From: Carex sylvatica
Lineage: Eukaryota; Streptophyta; Magnoliopsida; Poales; Cyperaceae
Length of the DNA: 64,000 nucleotides
NCBI GenBank assembly: GCA_964058845.1
Contig: CAXKVR010000359.1
Coordinates: 62,001-126,000 of the forward strand
Reading direction: 5' to 3'
Positions 24,806-35,857 of the stretch are shown here, piece by piece. Position 1 is the stretch's first letter, and every line of letters starts with the position of its first letter. Under the pieces are notes generated by a model. The model made no database searches. It saw only the letters and a program-made list of their open reading frames with translations, and was not told the DNA's origin. The position numbers were made by a program, and so were the translations under genes.

Positions 24806-25708
24806 AAAAAAAAAAAAAAACAAGGACGGGATAATCCAACCCGTCCCATACTCTTCTTCTAACCCCTCCCTACCAAACACTCTCTCTATCTCTCTGTCTG
24901 CCTTCGGAGAACAAAAAGAAAAAAAAGCGAAAGGGTTTCGCTGTCTGCCCCTCCGAAAGAAAAAAAACGATGTCGGTGCTAGAACGGAATACAATAGCCC
25001 GTCCGGATCTCTCTCCTCTGCTGCTGTCGTTCTCTCGTCTGCCGCTTCTCTCATTTTTTCCAGGTAATTTTTTTATTTATATAAAATTAAAATAAATTAG
25101 TATAGAAATTAATTAATAATAAGTTTCAATTCAATTTGTTATCTAATTATAGTGAATTTTATTAGTTTGTTAATTGTAATTTAAAATAATTGATAAATTA
25201 GAGTTTAGAACAATTAATTTATTTTTAGACCATTTGATATGATAAAATTAATTTCGTTTAATTTATTTATTTAAATTAGTCCATAGCATATAATTGAGAG
25301 AGTTAATAGTATTATTTTAATTATTGTTGAGATTAGTTGCAATTTATTAGATATGAATAATTCATAATATTATTTTGAGAATATTTTAGCGTAAAGTTCA
25401 TAGTTCATTCATTTTGGATTTTTAGTAATGCAAGTAATTTAGGTAATGTAAGTACTTATTTTTTTAATTTATTATGAAAATGAATTGAATTAATTAGATT
25501 TAATTTTATTAGTTTGTTAAGTGTATTTTGCAAGAAGTGATAAATTAGATAATTTATTAATCTCTTATTTTATCTATTTCTTAATTTATCTATTCATGTG
25601 TGTTTTATAGTTCATAGGTATTTGCTTAATTTAGTAATTTATTTAATAATGTGAATGGTTAGTAAATTTAGATTGTTATTAATTCTTTCAAAACGTTATG
25701 CATACAAA
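24806..25708 (+). promoter_or_regulatory. Leader and leader intron of the MULE PMD gene
   Basis: 24840-25063 is CT-rich with leader-like composition and ends TTTTTCCAG at a GTAATT donor at 25064. The following 640 bases are AT-rich and intron-like up to the PMD start codon at 25709. No open frame of substance exists here. The exact acceptor was not fixed. Confidence 0.45.
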
Positions 25709-28685
25709 ATGTCAAGCAGTCGTAATCCGTGTGGCACTTCAGATGCTGCAGCTGCATATGATGATGTTAGTTTTGATCTGGCATGGTCAGCAAGTAATTT
25801 TAGCAATTTATTATGGATGCCGCATGACCAACATAAGGTCTCACGAATCTATGACAATGTAAGTTACTCCATTAATCATATAATATATTTTTTTTATAAA
25901 ATATTATATACATATTTGAATTACAATATTTTATTTTAATCAATTTATATAACATTGATAGGATTACAGAGATATAGGAGTGGAACCTCGAAATGTCTGG
26001 ACTGAAATTGCGTACAATGACCTTTGCAAACCATTCTTGCTTAGACTCGGTTTGTATCAGGTTTCTCAAATGGATCACATAAAAATTGATCCAGCACTCC
26101 TCGCTGGTCTCGTGGAGTGATGGAGACCAGAGACCCACAGTTTTCATCTTCCCGTGGGAGAGATGACAATAACGCTACAGGATGTTTCTTGTCTCTGGGC
26201 ACTGCCGATCATGGGGTTACCGGTGACGGGTCCTTCAGACCGTACTTGGTCTATCTTAGTGGATTAGCTTCTTGGAAATGGGACCGCAAGTGCGGTGCTT
26301 AAAAAGAAGAAGAGATCGGGGCTAAACGATGCGGCAGAGGTTCGAACGACTTCTGGGTATGCTATAAATTTGAAGGAGTTGCATAATCGATTTACTGCAA
26401 TGCTAAACACTCAAGAGGGTGAGCCTACAGAGGAGCAGGTACGTCAGTACACAAGGGCGTATGTACTCGATTTGTTCGGGTCTATCTTTTTTGCCGATTC
26501 GTCGGGAGATTCAGTTCCGGCAATGTATTTACAATTTCTAGTAAATCTTGATTCTCCAGAACAGTACAACTGGGGTGGGGCTGTTCTAGCTTATCTCTAC
26601 ATGAGCCTTTGTGTTGCGGTTCAGCGTAAAACAAAGTGTATGTCAGGGTCAACTGTGCTTCTACAACATTGGTGTTGGTCTCGTTTACCGACCGGTTGTC
26701 CTCGTCCCTTACATGATTGGAGTCCAGATTGGGGCATGCCAAATTAAGAAGAGTGTCCAGCATTCGGAGATAAGTGGTGTTGTCTCCATGATTATCACTA
26801 AGGTCACAATCGGAGTGGAGTTAGTTACTTCCGCAACCAACTGCAGAACCTCGAAGATTACATGGTAAAATGGGAGCCTTACAATGCGATGTTAAATGAG
26901 ATACCGTGTAAGCTGCCATCACGAGTTATTAACGAAAGGGATGTATGGCTAGCTCGTGTACCACTTGTGCACTTTTGAATAATTGAGCATTATTACCCAG
27001 ATCGTGTGATGCGGCAGTTCGGGTATGTACAGCCCATCCCGCCACCACTGCCGCTCCCAAAGGATAAGGTACGGCGGTTGCATAAATTTGTTCACAGTTC
27101 CAATGTGGGACTAGTAAATTGGTCTAATGTGCATCATAATTACGTAAATGAGGCATCTAATCCAGAAAACCACTTAGTTGTTGCAACCGGATATTGGAGT
27201 CATTACGACATATTGCCATATCGAAGTTGGTTCCAGAATAATGACATGTTCAATATATTCTTAGGAAAACAGTGCATAGAGGGTCTTGACGATCCCGTTC
27301 CATAATACAGAGATGAGACTGGTGAAGTAGGGTACATTCCCGGTGCCCCAAAATCGACACGTGATATAAGTTTTATAAATTAGAAATATTTATAAGATGA
27401 TATTATTTTTTCAGTGAATTTACAATTTTTTATTTTATTTTATAGTCATTACAAGGGATAAAAATAATATCAGCAGCTATAGGATTGACGAAATCAAGAG
27501 CACTCAAGAAAATAAGGAAATTTTTTCTCAAAGCAAGTTGTGGCATTCTCAGAAACAACGGTATGGATGCTAAATTGCAAAGTATGTTGAGGGCGGCCGA
27601 TCTTCCAGACAATATCGATGACATATCAGATGGTGATAATCCAGAACCCATCCCCAACTTGCCGCAAGATTTAGACCCCAACTATCATGATAGATGGATA
27701 GAAACAAATGACGGGTTAACTGAATATCTCAGAAGCTTTGAAACTGGACCTAGTCAGGTTGATCTGGTAAGTATTAAAAAAAATACTTTCATTGGTTGTC
27801 GATTGTGTTTACTAAGATAGTAAAATATTAATTATAGGGAGGGGATGATCATGGCACGACCGCACAAGGCAACGTAGAACCTAGTCAGGACTGTCAGGTA
27901 ATTATTTAATACTCTAAGAAATTAGAAATAATCGTCGAGTTTGTTATTACAATACTAAATTATTTTTATAGAGAACGGAGGACCCAGTTGGGCAGTTCAT
28001 GTCAGAGTTGTTGGACAACCCGGGGTACGTCCCAGTTCATCACACAGTACCTAGTCAGGTCCATCAGGTATTAATTTTCTCACTTACGATTTTTAATTTT
28101 AATAATCATTTATATAGTTTATTAAGTACTAAAGTAATTATTATAGGAATCACAGGTTCCTATCACGTTCGAACAAGACAACGCAGGACCTAGTCAGGTC
28201 TATCAGGTAATTCTATCTCTCCTGAAATAAATTTTAACTAATCGTTTATTATGTTTGTTACAAATAATAAAATAATTATTACAGGGAGTGAATACATTTG
28301 TCAGTTGGGATTAGACATACGATCAGGCGTATCCTCAGGATGCGCAATACATGGGTCATACAGGACCTAGTCCGGTATATCAGGTAATAATTTTAAAATA
28401 ATTTTATTTTATTTAAATGATAGTCGATTATATTTATTAAATACTAAAATGATTGTTGCAGGATTCGAATCATATCGGGTTGGCCCTGCTAGATTTTACT
28501 GGTGCACAAGACAACATAGGACCTAGTCCAGTCGTTACGCCACGTACACAAGCAGTAGAGGCCTTTTTTCCATCGTACAATAATGTTTATGTCAGGCGTA
28601 GGAGAGTGAACAATCAAGAAGTTATACCAGAACGGAGATACCCAGAGCGAGATCGTCGAGCACCAGATATGTTTACTTTTGATTA
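25709..28685 (+). pseudogene. Plant mobile domain (PMD, MAIN/MAIL1-like) gene of the MULE, broken
   Basis: PMD proteins (MAIN/MAIL1 family, also called phosphatase 7 long-form-like) occur as host genes and inside transposons. Exon 1 is 25709-25858 and exon 2 starts at 25972. Family landmarks: RNVWTEIAYNDLCKPFLLRL, YQVSQMDHIKIDPALLAGLV, WRPETHSFHLPVGEMTITLQ, SGSTVLLQHWCWSRLPTG, EECPAF, and PDRVMRQFGYVQPIPPP near 27010-27050. In-frame stops break it at 26118-26120, 26265-26267 and 26745-26747, and again near 26811 and 26976. Several could come from CGA-to-TGA or similar C-to-T changes. The 3' third (27750-28685) is a run of small exons ending in PSQV-type peptides, closing with RRYPERDRRAPDMFTFD. 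This copy cannot make the full protein. Confidence 0.85.
27760..28400 (+). repeat. Tandem array of mini-exons in the PMD gene
   Basis: Five short exon-intron units of about 100-130 bases each, in which an exon ends with a codon run for (G/V)PSQVxQ, PSPVYQ or PSQDCQ followed by a GTAAT or GTATT donor. Units end near 27767, 27897, 28067, 28206 and 28383. The last exon opens at 28461 with a related QDNIGPSPV. Introns between them share TTAATTTT and AATAATTATTA-type sequence. Confidence 0.7.
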
Positions 28686-29019
28686 GGTATTTAAATTGAC
28701 TGTTAGTTTGTGTTACGTGGAAATGTATTTAAAAGGACTGTTAGTTAGTTTGTGTTACGTGGGAATGTATTTAAATGGACTGTTAGTTAAATGGATTGTT
28801 ACTTATTTTAGCTTTTACTACTTGAGAATGTTTTATTTCATTCTTATTTTGTTTTTATTTTGTATGAACTTGAACTTGTTAATGGTAGTTTAAACAAAAA
28901 TAGCTAAATAAACTGCAAAATAACATAAACTTGAACTACTTTAATTAATCTCCAACTGCAAATCAAATGATCTACAAAAATAAACTATCAAAAATGAGTC
29001 TTCAAATCTGAAATCATCT
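28686..29019. other. Junction between the two MULE genes
   Basis: The 3' ends of the two convergent MULE genes meet here. A tandem repeat is visible at 28697-28800 (GACTGTTAGTTTGTGTTACG and following bases, two copies). Otherwise I see nothing but AT-rich 3' untranslated sequence. Confidence 0.5.
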
Positions 29020-31971
29020 TCGACTATAACCAGAAGATGTTCCTGCTAAAAAAAAATTAAAAAAACATTAAGTAGAATACACAATTTTTGGATAAGGAAA
29101 AACAATAATAAATATTAAAATTTTACAAAACCTGCTGCATGTATGTCAGACGTAGAACGTCTTGCTTGCTATCCCATTGTCCTACTAGAAGAAGCCTCTA
29201 AACCAATAACACAATATGATGGCCATTAATATATTATGTACATATATTTCAAATGAAAATAAAACCAAAATTCATAAATGAAAATAAAATTAACCAACCT
29301 GCCGCACGTCTGTCGGACGTCGAACGTCTAGCTTGGTGTCCCACTCTCCTTCCTTGCATTTCATCCATCGTCACGACTATACGAGCGTGCTTTCTCCTAC
29401 CTTTCTTAATTTTATTTTTATCCAGAACAATAGTTAGACCGTCATAACATGGCCATTCACATTGGTTGGCAAAGCCGTGAAATTGGCCACTCCAAGTTTC
29501 GGCAAGTGTCTTTGCAGAATACAATTGATTTACGAATATATTATGGTTGTATCTCTGGTTCCGACACATGGCAAGTACATGAGCACACGGTATACCTGTA
29601 AGCTGTGGTTTGAGACATGCACATTGTGCTATATTTCCATCACTTATGATGACCTTATACCGGAATGTTTCTTTTTTATAAGTAAAATTTCCGTCTCGTT
29701 CTTTGTACACGACCCTCTCATCATTCACCTTGACCTCGTGTTCACCGTGCACACCAAGTGGCATGGAATTCATTTCCAGATACTTTTTTATTCTTTTTGC
29801 TAATAGCTCTTCAACTCGCTCTGACCAAAGTTGTTGACTAGCTAGGCGAGTCATTGCTTTCTCTCGTCTATCCCTAAACCAAGCGAGACACTTATAATAT
29901 GTGTCTTCCACGAGTGCCACAACTGGCAATCTCCGGCTATATTTGAATACTGCATTCAACAATTCAGATCCGTTAGTAGTCATAATTTCCCAACGAGCGC
30001 CGTTGTCCATGCATTGATACACCTTCCATGGTTTAGGGATCTCATTATGATTGGTATCTTGATATTTGCCGACATTATTTAAGTACGCAACTGCATCTGG
30101 ATTTTTCTTTCGTAATATTTCAAAGAACTCCTCAAACCTCCGTGGCTTCTTTTTGTTCACAAGTATTTTAAATAGGTCACAGAGTTTTTTATTGTGTACT
30201 TTTTTCATCAAATTCTCGGCAATGTGTTGTGAGCACAATCTGTGAACGCACTCGCCACCATCCTCGTACCAACCACCATATCTATCGGTGAATACTTTTT
30301 TGATCCCCATGTGTCGATCAGAAACAATGCACATGAACTTATTACAAATTACCTCCATACGCAACCACCTCATGAACCATCCCCATGTCTGGAAACTCTC
30401 TTCCCCGACTAATGTAAAAGTCAGAGGAAGCAACTGGTTCTCATCATCGTAACCGCACGCTATTAGCAATCTCCCTTGATACCTATCAGAAAGGAAGCAT
30501 GCATCAATACTAATGATTGGCCTGAGATGAGGCACTGCAGCAATGCACGGACCGTAAGCCCACGCAGCTGCCTTAAACAACCTTTCTGTTGGATTTCCCG
30601 TGGGTTCGTGCGCAACTCCATATTTTGTTCCTGGATTATCTCTTTTAATTGCTTCCAACAGTGGAGTGAGAAGGTTGTAAGATTTTTTCCAACTACCGAA
30701 TAGTTGTGCGATTGCCAGCTCTCGGTCACGCCACAACTTGTTATATTTGGGAGTGATTCCCTTGTAGACTTTACGGACTAGCCCTTTAACGCTTTTAATG
30801 GTTAAGGCAACATTTTCCCTAATATCTTCTCGTATAACATCGGCGACCATTTCTGCAGTTAATTGTGCATGATCAGTACGAGAAGCATCGGCATGGCATG
30901 TATGTGGCCCTGAAATTATTCTAATTTCCCACTTAGATAAAAATAATCCCGACTTGGCATACAAACGACACGTACACCTGGTGTCTTTGCATTTGACTAC
31001 CATACCAGTTCTATCATGACTACCGTAATTTTTACTTCAATATCTTTTCTGATGTGATAATCATTTATTTTCAATCGTAGAGCCTCTTTTGAAGAGAACT
31101 CATTACCTACAGCAAGTGTATCATGGCGATGTTGGGGCCTACTGAAGAAGTTGACATCTGCGGGTTGAAATGCTGAGGTGTCATTGAAGCTTGCCACAGG
31201 GTGACTTATACCACGGTCAGATATGAGAAAATGTTCAGCCTGAACGCGTGGTGTTTGGTGTGATTGTGTCGAGGTATCATCTCGGACATCCCCTTCTGAA
31301 TCATTTTCATCATCCCAGTCAGCGTCATCCTCACATGAGTCAGCGTCGTCTTCGTCATCACTTTGCGGTACATCATCAAAATCAATATTAGGATCAGCTA
31401 CCTCCGGTGGATCGATCCATGGGCTATTCTGATTATTGTATTCTGTCTGAACAGACGGTGACAACTCGTTCACATTGGGATAAGGATGCAGATAAAGGTT
31501 TTGCCTCAGTGTTTGTTATATCGGATAGGATTTGAAGAAACTGGGACCCGCATAGTTACTACTATATTGGGCCTGTCGAGGTTCTGGTTGTGTTTCCGGT
31601 ACCATACTGTCAACAAATAACTGCGGTTCCATTTCACCGATGATTGGATCCAACTCAATGTATAAATCGAGAAAAGTATACTGGGTTTGGGCACACATAC
31701 TTTGCATATAAATACCTCTCCAACTCTGATCGCACATGATTTCAATTTTCTCATAATAACGTCGGGCTGTTGTACCAACATTAACCCGTGCATGTGCTTT
31801 TAGGTTATACTCATTCTCGAAATATCCAAGTTGGCGATAAATTTCACCTTTCACATCATACCAACCGTATTCATCAGTCACACTCAATGAGAATCGAGGA
31901 CTAATACTATACTCCACTCCTTTACGACCGTGTCGTATTTCACCACCAAAATAAATCCTCAGCATTAACAT
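29020..31971 (-). pseudogene. MURA-type (MULE) transposase gene, broken
   Basis: This gene encodes the Mutator-superfamily transposase. From its start (ATG 31971-31969) the first 151 codons run to a TAA at 31518-31516. The same frame then continues from 31515 through an acidic stretch (SDDEDDADSCEDDADWDDEN) to about 31020, where a 1-base loss shifts the frame. The main body then runs 31003-29249: a MuDR N-terminal zinc-type region (VVKCKDTRCTCRLYA), a catalytic core with ISIDACFLSDRYQGRLLIAC and CIVSDRHMGI carrying the first two acidic residues, and a SWIM zinc finger CACLKPQLTGIPCAH. The tail has a GTTGGT donor near 29300, a second exon at about 29202-29133 and a last short exon ending TSSGYSRR near 29020. 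One nonsense codon and one frameshift make this copy non-coding. Confidence 0.9.
29131..29340 (-). repeat. Duplicated exon at the 3' end of the transposase gene
   Basis: Two consecutive exons encode nearly the same peptide: QARRSTSDRRAA before the donor near 29300 and QARRSTSDIHAA before the donor near 29131. Their DNA is also similar. The second copy has a stop codon (TAG) just before QARRS. Confidence 0.7.
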
Positions 31972-32349
31972 AATTAATTATTTTTATAAATTAACCTACA
32001 AAACAATAAATAAATAACATATTATTATTATTACAATAATAAAAACTAATATTAATTAAATTATTTTACAATGGATAAAATGACGCAGCTTAAAATATAA
32101 TTAATAAGTTAACGATTTAAAATTCAACTTCGTTATTGAAAATAATTACCTTAACTCCTTCTATCTGTCTGGAGCTTCTTTTCTCTCTATGGCAGATTAA
32201 CTTCTGTCTCTGTCGGTCTCTCTCGATAGATTTTCTTCTCTCTGTCGGTCTCTATTCTGTTTGTCTCTTGAAAAATCTTCTGTCTCTGTTTTCTGTCTCT
32301 GACTCTTTCTGACGGACTAAATATGAATTAATATTAATAATTTAATATT
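31972..32349 (-). promoter_or_regulatory. Transposase upstream and leader region in the MULE
   Basis: On the minus strand, 32310-32150 is GA-rich with AGAGACCGACAGAGA-type units repeated twice, followed by AT-rich intron-like sequence up to the transposase ATG. This mirrors the layout at the PMD end: CT/GA-rich leader, then an AT-rich leader intron. No coding frame is present. Confidence 0.4.
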
Positions 32350-32555
32350 TTGGGACGGGTCCTCCCTTCCTGTCCCCTTTTTCTTTTTCTTTTTTTTTTC
32401 GGGATGGGTCCACCCTTCTCGTCCCCATTTTTTTTTATTTTTTTTCGTTTTTTTCAGGACGGATCCACCATTCCCGGCCCGTTTTTTTTATTTTTTTATT
32501 TTTTATTTTTTTCATTTTTTTCGGGACGGGTCCACCCTTCCCGGCCCATTTTTTT
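32350..32555 (-). repeat. Right subterminal repeat block of the MULE
   Basis: Four inverted copies of the unit found at 24630-24805, each with GGGACGGGTCCACCCTTCC or a close variant and a T-run, spaced about 50-60 bases apart. Confidence 0.8.
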
Positions 32556-32561
32556 TTTCTT

Positions 32562-32708
32562 CAGCATCAAAATGCATTTCGGGACGAGGTAATCTGTCCC
32601 GTCCCATGGGACAGGTTAACACCGTTCTACTCATATTTCGACAAAAATTAAAATTAGTATCGTATTCCGATATTTTATTTATTTAATTTCTATTATTAAA
32701 AAAATCGG
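32562..32708 (-). repeat. Right terminal inverted repeat of the MULE
   Basis: Reverse complement of 24440-24580 with scattered substitutions, ending at AAAAAAATCGG (32708). Confidence 0.92.
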
Positions 32709-32717
32709 TCAAATGTC
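32709..32717 (+). repeat. Right 9-bp target duplication of the MULE
   Basis: TCAAATGTC, identical to 24431-24439. Confidence 0.95.
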
Positions 32718-33158
32718 TTTATTTTTTGTGCCTCCATCATGCCTCCATTTTTAAAAGCTTTAATAATTCAAAATTTAAAACTTAAAAGTCAAAATAAAAT
32801 CATTAGACGTGATCTATATTATTTTCTCTATGAGCTTATAAAATTATCACATTTTAATTTTTCTTTTATGTGAATCAATAGGTTCAAAAATCAACGTCTA
32901 GAAATCATCCACATTAGTGCATTTTTTACATGCTCTTGATGGTAATCAAAATAAAATTGAAATGTCATAATTTTTTACACGTGCATAAATAAAATGATGT
33001 AGATCATATTCAACGGTTTTATTTTGACTTTTAAGTTTTAAATTTTGAATTATTAAAGTTTTTAAAAATGGAAGCATGGTGAAGGCACAAAAAATAGAGG
33101 CATTTGAACCCTCCTCATCTTTAAAATAAAAAGTTTATTGACAATACGTATTATTAAC

Positions 33159-33565
33159 GAGTTTGGCTAGTATAACATCAGTGTCATTTAAGCCTATATA
33201 ACACCAACTCTAAAACCTATCAAATTGACTTCGAACGACTAATCCAAACTCTTCAAACCAATTTACATTACGCGTGATGCGTGTACATACAAATTTTTTA
33301 TATTTTCGAGTTATTTTAGTATCAAATCAAGCGATAAAAATATTAAAAAATTAATGTATTAAAATTAACTTAAAAACTCACATATTTGACCGCTTGACCT
33401 AATACTAAATAAATTTGAAAAGTTATAAATTTTGCATGTAAATGCACAACTAATAAAGTGGATCGGTTTGAACGGTTTGGATTTACCGTTTGAAGTCAAT
33501 TTAATAGATTTTAGAGTTGGTGTTATATAGGTTGAAATGACACTGATATTATACTAGTTAAACTC
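33159..33565. mobile_element. 407-bp Mutator-type MITE
   Basis: It is bounded by perfect 9-bp repeats ATTATTAAC (33150-33158 and 33566-33574). Its ends are GAGTTTGGCTAGTATAACAT and the inverse GAGTTTAACTAGTATAATAT, with inverted repeats of about 110 bp that include CAGTGTCATTT and CTATATAACACCAACTCTAA. It is non-coding. Confidence 0.88.
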
Positions 33566-33600
33566 ATTATTAACTGCAGTTTCTCTCTCATGTTCTCTTG

Positions 33601-35846
33601 TGGAGTTAAAATTCATGAATGATGAATTTATTTGACTATTCTAAAAATAATTAGAGAATATTTTATATATCATACATATAAAGAGAGACAAATTGATACG
33701 AATTATATTTCTCATGATATAAAATTTGTAATGGTCCATATTTTACAGCTTGTGTCAAAATATTACACATATTTAACTGCATTAAATTTAGAGAAATGTT
33801 TAGGTATCCTGATGCTAAAGTAGTAATCTAGAAGTCAATTATTTTTGTTCATAAATTAGATGATTAATATATATATCATTTTGTTCCATGAGTTTTATTG
33901 CTTTTATGAATCATGGTAGGTTAAGAACTGAAATTGTGAAACTTCATAATACAGATGATAAATACTCTAAATAGTCACTAACCAAGGTAATTAGCAGGAA
34001 CACTAATTTACCATTATAAGGTTATTATGTGAATTAAATGATAGTTATGTTTCACAGACCATAGACAAAGAGTTGTCATTTAATCACATAGATACATGTT
34101 AAGAACATGGTATTTGACCGACCCAGAATGAAACGATATATGGTAATGTGTTTGTGTCATTAACAGTTTCATTCGTGTTGAGTTCTACAGTATGAGGTGT
34201 GGTCTTTCCTACATGAGAAATGTGTATTTGTAAGTGTTGTCAAACGCTATCCATAAAAGGGAGTTATAAAGGTAATATTTCAGTATACATGACTTGTGCG
34301 GAGGAAGAGATGCTCACCAAAAATACTATCGTCCCTCGTATTATTATACGAGTGATAGCAACACTGGGCCCCTTGATAGGAGTGGGATTATATGTATACA
34401 TTATGATTAATAGAGATTAATCATATAAAATAATCTATTCAAGATCAAGAAAAAATTTGATTTGCAGGGATGACACATACCTACCCTGAACCTGATCTGT
34501 TGCTATGAGACGAAAGAATTAACACATGTAAATTAATAAGTTTACTGCAGGATCATGATATTGTACTGGACAATATCATCTGTGTAATTGGGGGTCACAG
34601 TGCACTGCCAGGTGCCAACTATGATCTGTAGAGGTTTTAACTCTACTGCCAACATAACACAAATTCTATTGGGTCACACCGCATAGAAACGGGATCAGAG
34701 AATCTTATTATTAATTATAAATAGTTATAATTAATAAATAAGATGGCAAAATATTAATTATAAATGTTATAATTAATATAGAAATATCATAGAGATGATA
34801 ATCTTAAACAGTTTAAAATTACAAGCGTGTATGACACGTTGTGTAATTATTATTACAACCGCAAATGAAATATCTATATATTTGTTTAGAACAATTATAT
34901 ATATGGAATAGTATATTTGGGTCTTAATTATATTTAGAATATAATTATAAAAGTCCAAAGAATGAAGCCCAAAAGTCTAGGTCTGATACTATTCAATCTG
35001 GGCCTTGTATTATTCATTCTGGGTCTTTCTGGGCCCTGATACTATTCACATTGGGCCCAAATCAAAGCCCAAAATTTCATGGCCCAATAACCATTCTTGA
35101 TGGATCTTTCTGGGCCTTTCTAAGCCCAAAACTATTCATTTTTTACCTCTGTAATTAGTTTATTGGGCCAGGAGCATTTTGGTCATTTCACTACACCCCA
35201 AAACTGACCTAACCCCCCCAAAACCAACCTTACTACACTATATAAAGGGGTGGAGGGGTGGAGAGAAGGCATACCAATCTTAGTTTCTAAGTTTGAGTTG
35301 GAGATTTAGCTAAACGCCCTGCGGAAGCCAGGTTCCTCTGATTCTTGGAATCCCTCTCAAATAGTGATTGTGTGAGGTTAAATATATACCTGTAGACGTA
35401 TATATTTGAGTGGTAAGCGATTGTAATCTTGTGTAGTCAGCGATAACTCTGCTTTTACACATAAGTTGTGAATCAAGGTATCTGCAGAACGTGAGACAAC
35501 TTGTTTAAGCTGAGTGCTGCAAGTATAGTATTTCTGGCAGGAGAAATACTGCTCTCTGATCATTCCTGGTGGATTACTGATAGAGGCACTAGACGTCTGG
35601 TGCTGTTGTCCAAGGAGGAGGAGCAGTAGCAGTAACAGCAGCAGCAACGAGGCAAAGACGTCATAAGTTCCAATTAGAATTTGGAACTAAGGTATAATGT
35701 TATGATTTATTTAATTGTTAAATAAATTTAGTTTTATAAATCAATCATGGAGATAGATCCTAGGCTTAGGTTAGACATAAAAAAATTTGTTTTACGATCT
35801 TTTTCCGCACCTAAGCTAACGAGGTTTTACTAGCGAAAACCCAACA
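33601..35846 (+). mobile_element. Probable long solo LTR
   Basis: The segment starts TGGAGTTAAAATTC and ends CGAAAACCCAACA, flanked by CTTG on both sides (33597-33600 and 35847-35850). It has a TATA box (CTATATAAAGGGG) near 35239, a CCCAAAA/GGGCC-rich stretch upstream of it, and a downstream leader with CAG/CAA repeats. The order matches U3-R-U5 of a plant Copia-type LTR of about 2.2 kb. No internal region or partner LTR is seen in the window. The start is the weaker boundary: the duplication is only 4 bp. Confidence 0.5.
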
Positions 35847-35857
35847 CTTGAACCATC

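Larger units (their letters stand above)
24440..32708. mobile_element. 8.27-kb Mutator-like element with transposase and PMD genes
   Basis: The element has terminal inverted repeats of about 140-150 bp starting CCGATTTTTTTAATAATAG (24440-24580 and 32562-32708, differing at scattered sites). It is bounded by a perfect 9-bp duplication, TCAAATGTC. Next to each terminal repeat are repeated blocks containing GGGTGGACCCGTCCCG. Inside, a MURA-type transposase gene runs on - from the right end and a plant-mobile-domain gene runs on + from the left end; they converge near 28.7-29.0 kb. Both genes have stops or a frameshift, so this copy is no longer autonomous. PMD genes within Mutator-like elements are known in plants. 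Confidence 0.93.
24422..33116. mobile_element. 417-bp Mutator-type MITE split by the MULE
   Basis: The two parts (24422-24439 and 32718-33116) form one small element once the MULE and one copy of its duplication are removed. It begins GAGGAGGGTTCAAATG and ends CATTTGAACCCTCCTC, with terminal inverted repeats of about 110 bp (the TGTGCCTCCATCATGCCTCC block near 32725 pairs with the block ending near 33097). The flanking 9-mers ATATTTAAA (24413-24421) and ATCTTTAAA (33117-33125) match at 8 of 9. It carries no coding sequence. Confidence 0.8.

Noticed and set aside
26330..26350. GAGGTTCGAAC, considered as a tRNA T-arm or B-box
   Set aside because: No acceptor stem or A-box pairs with it, and it lies in the PMD coding sequence.
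29253..30703. Plus-strand frames at 29253-29803 and 30476-30703
   Set aside because: Antisense to the transposase gene, with no independent coding signs.
35378..35647. Minus-strand frame starting with a run of leucines
   Set aside because: It is the antisense of CAG/CAA repeats in the leader part of the probable solo LTR; low-complexity, no family.
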